A stretch of 64,000 nt of DNA, from positions 5,456,001 to 5,520,000 of the forward strand of contig JAKZAP010000011.1 of NCBI GenBank assembly GCA_023053575.1, given 5' to 3'. Under the pieces are notes generated by a model, which searched no databases, was not told where the DNA came from, and saw only the letters and a program-made list of their open reading frames with translations. The DNA is from Branchinecta lynchi. Lineage: Eukaryota > Arthropoda > Branchiopoda > Anostraca > Branchinectidae. The translations under genes were made by a program, and so were the position numbers. Numbering within the stretch: the first letter of the stretch is position 1; every line of letters starts with the position of its first letter. Below, piece by piece: positions 56,257 through 64,000 of the stretch.

Positions 56257-56338
56257 TGTCAGGTGTGGGGTTCGAACCCACGACCCCTTAGGGGACCAGA
56301 ACTTAAGTCTGGCGCCTTAACCACTCGGCCAACCTGAC
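56257..56338 (-). tRNA. tRNA-Leu (anticodon UAA)
   Basis: Reads on the - strand as a complete cloverleaf. The acceptor stem is GTCAGGT/ACCTGAC (7 perfect pairs) with discriminator A. The D arm contains TGGCCGAGTGG (A box). The anticodon arm is CCAGA-CTTAAGT-TCTGG with TAA at positions 34-36. A long class II variable arm (CCCC-TAA-GGGG) and T arm GTGGG-TTCGAAC-CCCAC (B box) complete it. CCA is not encoded, as in eukaryotic nuclear genes, and TTTTT follows after 8-9 nt (56244-56248), a Pol III terminator. No intron. It lies antisense in RFT1 intron 7 and should be transcribed independently. Confidence 0.97.
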
Positions 56339-56519
56339 TTGTGACCTCGTTTACCCTCAGAGTAGAGCATGTATAGAGTAGTTCGAAATGCAGTACTCTG
56401 AATCATCTCTGATTCCTATGTGCTTCAAAACAGGGTCGCAGAAAATTCTAGAATGTATAGCACACAGTGTCTGAAACAGGTAGCACCACTGCGGCACACG
56501 AATTAAAAAATGATATCTA

Positions 56520-57030
56520 CGAGCTCAATGGCACCAGTTCGATTCGAATCTGAGCATTTCCATTAGTTGTCCGGTGCCCCCTCCAGCTCCCGCCACCGAG
56601 CTCAGATGCGGCCCGAGACCCTAATATGACACATCTAGGGCCGATGTCATTTGTACCATCTAAGTGGCTCCGTACGTGTAGTCCCTTGGTTCAGCACAAC
56701 GTTCGCGGGATCCCTTCCATCCGACTCGCCCCCACCGTGACAGGGTGCGGTTTGGACACATAAATTCCACATTGCGCCTTCTTATTATCACTCAACTAGC
56801 TTCACTTGAAGTCGAGCATCTCCGGGAAATGTTGGGTACCTCCCCCCCCCCCCCCCCCCATCAAGGGTATCTGCCATTTCTACATTCCAAGTTGCGTTTC
56901 GATCGCTCTGCTCGTTTGTCTCCTTTAGGTGCCGCACAATTTTTTGGGGTTCCCCTATAAATCCCCCTCCTTGGCCGAATCCCGTTCGGACGCATAAATG
57001 GATCGTCTTGGGCATTCTCTGTTACCACCC
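56520..57030 (-). repeat. R2 repeat, inverted degenerate copy
   Basis: C-rich reverse complement of R2 units including a long C run (56841-56858). Confidence 0.6.
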
Positions 57031-57299
57031 ATCAATTCAGTTTATTTTCAAAACCGATACAACGGTCAAGCCGATTTGGGGGTTGTCCATATTAGCACTA
57101 ATTACACACAAAAGATAATTCTACAATATTTGGACTTGTCAAACGAGTCGTTGTATGTTTAATTGGCTGCAATTTGGGTATTGGCTTGGCTACCACTCTC
57201 TCAGACCTTACTCTTGCCGCTGAAAAATCTGGGGGGAGGATATCACGTAGTGCTGGTGTATTCAGGAATTTAGTTTCAAAATCAAGGTTCAGCCCAGTC

Positions 57300-57520
57300 G
57301 GATCTCCCGTTCGCTAGTTTCACATGCCGAGAAGCTCCGTATTCCCCCTCCCTTCACCCCCACGGGTGATCAAATCCGGAAAACGAAGGTTTCGTACATC
57401 ACTAGGTACGATGAATTTTCTGCAACACTGTTTTGAAGCACACAGGGATCAGACAAGGTCCATTAGTGATGCAAATCATCCTCTTGGCTTATGTTGAAGT
57501 GCCCCAACTAGATCGGTAGA
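57300..57520 (-). repeat. R2 repeat, inverted 5' fragment
   Basis: Shows TTGAAGTGCCCCAACTAG, the reverse complement of the R2 CTAGTTCGGGCACTT region, preceded by C-rich unit sequence. Confidence 0.5.
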
Positions 57521-57627
57521 TAACAATTGAAACGGAGGCAGAAGTTCTTTGACATTTTCTGAATTATTGGTGTAATTTTTCCTCTGTGATTTGCCTCTTT
57601 TTTCTGTTGTGGGATCTTTTTTCGTGT

Positions 57628-58950
57628 TTTTATGGCACTTGCCCTTCGGCCAAGTGCCATATAGCGATCGCAATTTCTGTCCGTCCGTCGGTCTGTCCAG
57701 GTTTTGCTAGTTCGGGCACTTCTAGATAAGCTAGGACGATAAAACTTGGCAAGCATATCAGGGACCCCAAATGATTAAGTTGGAAATAGTCACTTCCCCG
57801 ATCCGAGCACCGTGGGGGGAGTGGAGGGAGGGGGAATCCGGAATCTTGAGGTATTTTTAACTTTTGAACGGGTGATCGGATCTCGATGAAACTTGATATT
57901 TGGAACGATCTCATGCCTCAGACGACGTACTTAAAATCCGGACCGGATCCGGTGACTTTTGGGGAGCTGGAGGGGGCAACCGGAAATCTTGGGAAACGCT
58001 ATGAGTGGAGGGATCGAGATGAAACTTGGTGGGAAGACACCTAGCAAACACTAGATACATCATTGACATAACCGAGCCGATTCGGGTACTGTGGGGGGGG
58101 GGAGTGGAGGGAGGGGGAATCCGGAATCTTGAGGTATTTATAACTTTTGAACGGGTGATCGGATCTCGATGGAACTTGATATTTGGGAAGACCTCATGCC
58201 TCAGACGACCCACTTAAAATCCGGACCGGATCCGGTGACTTTTGGGGGGAGCTGGAGGAGGCAACCGGAAATCTTGGGAAACGCTATGAGTGGAGGGATC
58301 GAGATGAAACTTGGTGGGAAGACACCTAGCAAACACTAGATACATCATTGACATAACCGAGCCGATTCGGGCACTGTGGGGGGAGTGGAGGGAGGGGGAA
58401 TCCGGAATCTTGAGGTATTTATAACTTTTGAACGGTTGATCGGATCTCGATGGAACTTGATATTTGGAAAGGCCTCATGCCTCAGACGACCCACTTAAAA
58501 TCTGGACCGGATCCGGTTACTTTTGGGGGAGCTGGAGGGGTTAACCGGAAATCTTGGGAAACGCTATGAGTGGAGGGATCGAGATGAAACTTGGTGGGAA
58601 GACACCTAGCAAACACTAGATACATCATTGACATGACCGAGCCGATTCGGGCACTGTTGGGGGAGTGGAGGGAGGGGGAATCCGGAATTTTGAGGTATTT
58701 ATAACTTTTGAACGGGTGACCGGATCTCGATGAAACTTGATATTTGGAAAGACCTCATGCCTCAGACGACCCACTTAAAATCCGGACCGGATCCGGTGAC
58801 TTTTGGGGGGAGCTGGAGCGGAGAACCGGAAATATTGGAAAACGCTATGAGTGGAGGATCGAGATGAAACTTGGTGGGAAGACACCTAGCAAACACTAGA
58901 TATATCATTGACATAACCGAGCCGTGCCTACTCGTAACAAGTGCCATATG
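57628..58950 (+). repeat. R2 repeat, complete copy with four ~281-bp tandem units
   Basis: Begins TATGGCACTTGCCCTTCGGC with CAAGTGCCATATAG (hairpin), then GTCCGTCCGTCGGTC. Landmark ggggaatccg recurs at 57831, 58114, 58395 and 58675, giving units of 283, 281 and 280 bp that are nearly identical, so expansion is recent. It ends ACTCGTAACAAGTGCCATAT then GAGCT. The outermost TATGGCACTTG and CAAGTGCCATA are inverted repeats. Confidence 0.88.
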
Positions 58951-59166
58951 AGCTGTTCTATTTTCTTTTTTATATACTCCATCATTTTCTCTTTTCTGTA
59001 CAATGGGTGAAAAATAAAAGTTACATTACATAATAAGATCTCGGTCTCGTGGGTTGCCCGTACAGTGCTATAGAATACGTCCTTTACTATTAATTCACGC
59101 CTGTTGAATTTGGCTAATGATGGATTTGGCTGATCCGAACGATGTAATTAATTAATTTTCTTTTAG

Positions 59167-59295
59167 GAATAGTGCATTCATGGTCGTCACGTCAGTGATA
59201 TACCTCGTTTCAGCCTTGGCGTTTGTTTCCTCAATGTCTAGTCCTGGACTCATCTTGGCGAATGGATTGACCATGTCTCTTCGAATTGCTCGAAG
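59167..59295 (+). CDS. RFT1: RFT1 exon 8 (residues 404-447)
   Basis: Acceptor TTTTTAG; completes the split Lys codon and reads NSAFMVVTSVIYLVSALAFV, then SPGLILANGLTMSLRIAR, ending AG before GTAAAA. It matches the human GFILANCFNMGIRIT block. Confidence 0.95.
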
Positions 59296-59331
59296 GTAAA
59301 ACATCGAAATATTAGTAGACTTGCCCGTCAA

Positions 59332-59707
59332 TAGTTGCGTTTTTGCTGATACCATGGTATCTGTTACCACGGTCTAAAGTCGTTTTTGCAGTTATCGTGG
59401 TATCTGGCCAGTTATCGTGGTATCAGATATTCAGATACTACGGTCCGACCGTGGTAACTGGTCGTGGTATCTGGAAAGTCATCTCACTTTCATCAAATTT
59501 TGTCAGATTGGTGAGAAGAAGTTTAGCACTTAGTGATGTAACTGGATATCTGTTTTTCTTTTGGGATGACTTCGAAAAGTCCGATTTCGGCAATAGTCGT
59601 TTTTGCAGAGCACCGTGTATCAGATACCACGATAACTGCAAAAACGACTAATTGCAGATCCAGTTACCGTGGTAACAGATACCATGGTATCAGCAAAAAC
59701 ACAACTA
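59332..59707. mobile_element. TA-flanked palindromic MITE (Tc1/mariner-like by TSD)
   Basis: Flanked by TA at 59332-59333 and 59706-59707. Ends GTTGCGTTTTTGCTGATACC and its near reverse complement ending AGCAAAAACACAAC; the inverted repeat extends about 45 bp (through GTTACCACGG). A nested inverted pair based on GTCGTTTTTGCAGTTATCGT lies inside. It lies 36 bp after the exon 8 donor. Confidence 0.75.
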
Positions 59708-60430
59708 ATGATAGTAGTGGTCGCCAACTTGAAATGGTTGGGCAAAGTTTAAGAAATTACAAATTAACTAGGTAGGTTTTATACGGCAGTTTGATTATAT
59801 TAAATAAATAAGATATAACAAGTAGAGTATAAAAGGAAAAAGAGGACATAAAGTTAAAATTAGCTTTCTTATACGATATACAGTTTGAATGACAGATGAA
59901 ATCTGACAGGATTAGTGTGTCGACTTGAAATATCAAAGGACAAGTTGTAAATTTACTACTAATTCAAACTGTGTTCTTAATCGCTCCGCCCACCGTCATT
60001 TCCGAGATCTCGTGTTCTCACGCCATTTCTTTCCATCCTAGCAACACCATAGCAGTTTATGCCACTTGCAGTATTTGACTCCTTGCGTTAATTGTTCCCG
60101 GTTTCCGAGGAGCTCGTTGGTCAGAAAGACTGGTTAGATAATATAGTTAAACGCGTGTGTATAATTTAATTTTCTTGTATATTTAGTATTATTTGGCCAG
60201 ATTGTTGTTTTTTAGTATTATAATCTTGGGCCAATTTTTTTGTATTTATTTCACTTTATACTCTCCGATCTTGGAGGTCAATAAAATATTTGAATTGAAT
60301 TGAATTTAATACATTTTTTCCTTGTTTACTATCAGAGTCAAGGGGGGCCAGGTCGGTTACAAGCAGGAAAAGTGTATTGATGCAACTTGGGACCAAGCTG
60401 ACTGAGAGACATATATTACAATACTGGATA
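59708..60430. other. RFT1 intron 8, nothing recognised
   Basis: AT-rich, no recognised feature. Confidence 0.4.
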
Positions 60431-60434
60431 AAAA

Positions 60435-60510
60435 CCGGAAAATTAGCTACGATGTTTGACACCGATATTTCGGCCCTTCTTGGCTAGGATCCTCGCCAGG
60501 CTCTTGCTGG
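60435..60510 (-). repeat. Decayed relative of the hammerhead repeat
   Basis: The - strand reads CTGGCGA (A6 changed), then a stem II-like GGATCCTAGCCAAGAAGGGC, GAAA and CATCGTA-GCT. It is clearly homologous but the catalytic box is broken. Confidence 0.55.
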
Positions 60511-60992
60511 ACTGCAACAAACGAACCTGGAAAAGTATATTGTAATTTCTGAAAGCAAAATAGGGTGTCAAGGGGTTTAGGTAGATGCGAACAATGGAAT
60601 AGAAACGATAAATCGTAAATTCTCGTGTTGTCCTTAAATTTTAGTGTTGATGTCTGATAATTGTTCGTTTGTTTTTTCTTTACAATGCCTTAGGCTAGAA
60701 TTGTATTAATAATTTTTACAAACCCATCAGAATTAGTGAAGCGTCGTTTTTTATGCCACTGGCATGTCTGATGCTTTTGAGAAACACCAGGTTTATTTAT
60801 ATTTGCCATTAAAATTGTACCTTACCTTATACTGAGAAACTTACTTGTGCTTTAAGAACATGAGTGTATTGAACAGGCTTTCACCTTTACATATTTCTCA
60901 GGGGTCTCTTGCTATATTACACTGTCAGAAGTTTCATAACAGATAACACAAGGATGCGCGGTTCGAACAGACAATGTGTAACAGATAACATG

Positions 60993-61132
60993 TTGAACCA
61001 GAGGATTGACAGCCTGACGAGGACCCTTGCCAAGAAGGGCCGAAATATCGCTGATGAAGAATCGTAGTCGACGTATCCGTTATAAACATTGATTGAATAA
61101 ATGTTTCAAAGTCAGCTTGGGCTCAAAGAATA
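60993..61132 (+). mobile_element. Single-arm copy of the hammerhead foldback family
   Basis: Starts GTTGAACCAGAGGATTGACA and ends with the family tail GAATAAATGTTTCAAAGTCA then AGCTTGGGCTCAAAG. There is no inverted partner here, so it shows the basic repeat unit. Confidence 0.8.
61003..61078 (+). ncRNA. Candidate type I hammerhead ribozyme
   Basis: CTGACGA (61014-61020), stem II with bulged A and loop GCCAAG, GAAA (61042-61045), short stem III, GTA with predicted cleavage after 61066. Stem I is GTCG against CAGC (one mismatch) with outer helix GGAT and ATCC. Confidence 0.5.
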
Positions 61133-61666
61133 TTTAACACTTGGGATGATATCTGTTGTGTTTGAGAACGTTATGCATGAAATGTTATGCATAACAGGCT
61201 TCGCTAGGAAGAGCCAAAAAAGCACCATTATTTTATTCTTTATCGTCATGATCTCGGAAAGCTTAGCAGATACTTTTTGGTGGTTTGGCGCTTGCTATGC
61301 ATAACATTTTGAAACAAAAAAGACAACATCCGAAGTGTTATCTGTTACGCATAATCTGATGAAACCGCGCATCCTTGCTTTGTCGGTTATGATACTTTTG
61401 ACATTGTAAACGGAATATCTAAACGAAATATATAAGCTGATCCATCGTCCACAAGCGTTCGAGGAGATCATTCCAACTGTCAACTGTTTGACTCAGAAAA
61501 GTTTTCCATATTCCAATTTCTGTTAATAATCTTTCAAATAGACAAACGTAGCCTACGCTGTGAAACTCCTCGAAATATGTATGGACCTATAAACATATGT
61601 GCGTGTTTCGACGAAGAGTTCAAAATTGCTCGTTCAGTTACTCAAAAGCGTTTAGTTAAATGCCCG

Positions 61667-61960
61667 CAGAGGCGTTACTAGCCAAAATGTTCGGGAGGGG
61701 AACTATTTTTTCAGAACAAAACGACTGTTTTTAAGAAAAAAGGACTGTAGAAATCGACTGGTTGTAAGAAAAACCGACTGCTTTTAAGAAAAAAAATGAC
61801 TATTTTTACAATAAACCGACTGTTTTTACGAAAAATCGACTGTTTCCAAGAAAGCAATTGACTGTGTTTACGAAAATCGAGGCGGTTCGTACCGACTCGG
61901 CTATTTTTTACCGACTGTCCGACAACATGGGCCCCCCCCCCCCCCGTACGTGACGCCTCT
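61667..61960. mobile_element. Non-autonomous hAT-like element, second copy
   Basis: Termini CAGAGGCGT and ACGCCTCTG, with flanking AATGCCCG (61659-61666) and GATGCCCG (61961-61968), an 8-bp duplication with one mismatch. The interior cgactgtttt repeats are shared with 36907-37290. Confidence 0.83.
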
Positions 61961-62418
61961 GGATGCCCGTTGAGGACTTTAGCTGGAGAAGTCTTCAGCC
62001 ATTAGGGATGGGCACCCTGTGTTTGAGAGTGTAGTTCAGCAAGAGGTTTAAGTTTTTTTTAATTTGTCTTTTTCGGGAAAAAATGCATCCGTGAGAATGC
62101 CGATCCTTGCATGCTCGAGGTTAGCATGCAATAACGGAAGAAATATGTATATGTTGAGATTGTTCTTAGACAGATCCAGAGAGAATTCGAAAAGTGTGTT
62201 CGTGAACACGCTCGTAGGCTATCCGGAAGTTTCCGTGCGAAAATGGTTTTCCGTGCGAAAAAAGAAAATCAAAAATGATTCCATGCGAAAAACGAAAACC
62301 ATTTTCGTTTAATATTTTAGAGAGTTTTCATTCGCAGTTTATTCTTCTTTCTCACACCGCGGTGAATTTTTTGAAAATTAGAGATTAATTGATTGACTGA
62401 TGCTTTCCATTTTTTCAG

Positions 62419-62539
62419 TTGTTACCTGATTCAGCGTCAATATTCATCAACTCCCTACTCCCCCTTGACGGAATCTTTCCCTAAACCGAGAGAAGTTGCA
62501 GTCCTTGTGCTTACCTTCGCGATTGGTGCTTGGTCGGAG
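62419..62539 (+). CDS. RFT1: RFT1 exon 9 (residues 447-487)
   Basis: Acceptor TTTTTCAG; the first base completes a Ser codon, then CYLIQRQYSSTPYSPLTESF and PKPREVAVLVLTFAIGAWSE, donor GTAAAT, phase 0. It aligns with the human CFIHRYYRRSP and HLSPVLLGTFALSGG segments. The downstream exon is not in the window. Confidence 0.9.
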
Positions 62540-63489
62540 GTAAATACGTTTCATAGCAAGTCTTACCGCGTGAACATGTTTTCGCCCAAGCAGAACATGC
62601 ACCACAGAACTACCCATCGACATGTCGACCATGTACTGCCACATAAGCTTGTCTTCCACGCAGTGGTGGGAAAGCGCCTTGGCTCCCACGAACACCGCAG
62701 TGGTATGGTTTCGAAGATGGTGGTTAAAGCTAGGTCTGGAATAAGGGTCGCTGGGTCCTTGTGGATAGTCCTGACCTTATTTTCCACTCTCAAAACCAAT
62801 CAACAAACGAGGGGCAGGGATGTCCTAGGTAGCCTAGGGCCCAGACGCACTCTTCTCTTTCTCTCTCGATAAAACAAATGTATACTCAGCTACTATTTAT
62901 AAAAGTCTCCTTGTCAACAAGATAGTAAAGTTGATGAATGGCTATCGGACCTGATGATGCAGATGACCTAGGATCATCCAAGTAACAAACTATGCCACAG
63001 CGGCGATTACAGACGACATCTAACGGCAATAACCTTAAACTAAACTTATCGCCTAGATGGCATATGTGTTTACACCTTGGTTGGGAATGACAAGGAAACT
63101 GGATGGGGTACTCTGAGCCACAATTTGTAGCCCTACTGGGTCTCAGTCTATAATTGTCAACCATATACAAGAAAGAATTTGCAAGGCATTTGGCCTCTTA
63201 ATTCGCTTTCGTGGGCGATACAGGAAAGACGTCCTCGGGTCATTGTTCACCGCTGTTGCTTTACCTCATGTTCTTTTTGCTGCAACAATCGTAGAAAATT
63301 TTCGAATTTGCGACGTATCTGCTATTAAAATTTCATATTTCAGATTTTCCAAATTTCTCCTCGGGTTCCCCATTTCTTTCAGTAATTCACAGTTGGTTTC
63401 CAATTTTAAAGTAAAAGACCCAGTTCTAATTTTGAGGAAAAAGATGACCAACTTTTATAAAAAAGGTTTGGTAGCCCTCCAAACCCACA
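62540..63489. other. RFT1 intron 9 (partial), nothing recognised
   Basis: No final RFT1 exon is found here. The region at 62555-62800 has a decayed-repeat appearance but cannot be assigned. Confidence 0.4.
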
Positions 63490-64000
63490 ACCTGTACCCG
63501 TTTTTGGGATCCCAAAACGTAAGTGGAGGGATACCTATGACATCGCAAAAGTTGTCCGTCTGTCCGTCCGTCTGTAAGCACGATAACTCTCGAAGGGAAT
63601 GAGATATTTTGATGAAACTTGGTGTGAGGGTTCGTTGGGTCGTCGGACCAGTCAAGTTCGTAGATGGGCTTTGTAGCTCTACATTTAGGGGTGGGGGAGG
63701 GGATTCAAATTAAGGGACAAACAAAATATTTTGAAACAGCTAATGTGATAGTCGATTATGGGGTAAGAAGACATGCTGAACACGATGGCGAAAACCATTT
63801 TGTCATCGGACAAGTAGTTCGCCCGGAATCCGGCCAAAACCGGAAAGTTTGTTGAAAGTAAAAGTTTTATTTGAAGTTGATTAGATGTTCGATTTAGGGG
63901 TAGGAAGACATGCTGAAGACGATGGTGAAAATTATTTTCTCGACGGACAAGTATTTCGCCCAGAATCCGGCCCAAACCGGAAAGTTTGTTGAAAGTAAAA
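63490..64000 (+). repeat. R1 repeat, running off the window
   Basis: Opens TTTTTGGGATCCCAAAACGT, AAGTGGAGGGATACC, GTCCGTCTGTCCGTCCGTC and GATGAAACTTGGTGTG. Tandem units with gtagttcgcccggaatccgg follow at about 63810 and 63950. It is the best preserved R1 start in the window. Confidence 0.85.

Larger units (their letters stand above)
38751..64000 (+). other. RFT1: RFT1 gene (partial; 3' end beyond window)
   Basis: RFT1 is a polytopic ER membrane protein of the MOP/MATE-like superfamily. It is needed for N-glycosylation and was proposed to help move Man5GlcNAc2-PP-dolichol to the lumenal side, though whether it is itself the flippase is disputed. Nine exons join in consistent phases: 38751-38813, 40091-40293, 41111-41303, 43540-43779, 46738-46788, 49692-49901, 54494-54744, 59167-59295 and 62419-62539, encoding 487 residues. 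Comparison with the human protein (541 residues) shows collinear motifs: [57 protein letters not shown] and LILANG. Arg67, mutated in human RFT1-CDG, is conserved at the same position. About 50 C-terminal residues are expected after 64000. Introns reach 4.8 kb and are packed with mobile elements. Confidence 0.97.

Noticed and set aside
62393..62872. 159-codon frame spanning RFT1 exon 9 and beyond
   Set aside because: Only 62419-62539 matches RFT1; a GTAAAT donor follows and the remainder is intron sequence that happens to be open.
62540..64000. Search for the final RFT1 exon
   Set aside because: No frame here resembles the ~50-residue C-terminal end of RFT1 after a proper acceptor, so it is placed beyond the window.

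Overview
This is a window of an animal nuclear genome, almost certainly an invertebrate. It shows spliced genes with long introns, several clades of non-LTR retrotransposon (LINE), hAT-like and other small DNA elements, minisatellite-like arrays, and a tRNA gene with no encoded CCA and a T-run (Pol III) terminator. I cannot name the species. About 3 percent of the window is host coding sequence; most of the rest is repeats.

Host genes, both on the + strand. (1) The last four recognisable exons of an unrecognised gene lie at 3725-3838, 10022-10198, 24579-24653 and 27582-27827, giving a 203-residue basic, Ser/Lys-rich C-terminus; the 5' part lies before the window. (2) RFT1, the ER membrane protein of the dolichol-linked oligosaccharide pathway, has nine exons from 38751 to 62539 (487 residues); the last ~50 residues must lie beyond 64000. 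A tRNA-Leu(UAA) gene (56257-56338, - strand) sits antisense in RFT1 intron 7.

LINEs. Copies A (235-3702) and B (12471-15668) are nearly identical and in the same orientation; A has one intact ORF, B has one early stop. C is a diverged relative on the - strand (15669-17590 plus 21366-21757), split by a 3.8 kb insertion with inverted ends and an internal tandem array. D (about 28000-32450) is complete, with intact ORF1 and ORF2; its ORF1 protein appears to start with a PWWP chromatin-reader domain ahead of the usual coiled coil and ORF1 C-terminal fold. E (50228-53262, - strand) is a decayed element of another clade. Two short LINE C-terminal remnants lie at 24980-25115 and 45965-46405.

Other repeats. 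A foldback family (9537-9844, 36405-36762, 60993-61132, decayed relatives at 48262-48440 and 60435-60510) carries what reads as a type I hammerhead ribozyme, suggesting a link to Penelope-like elements. Two large families, called here R1 and R2, share a layout of terminal hairpin, GTCCGTC-rich stretch and tandem arrays. Two hAT-like elements with 8-bp target duplications and at least five other small inverted-repeat families fill the introns of RFT1.

The two items most worth following are the PWWP-bearing ORF1 of LINE D and the hammerhead-bearing foldback family.
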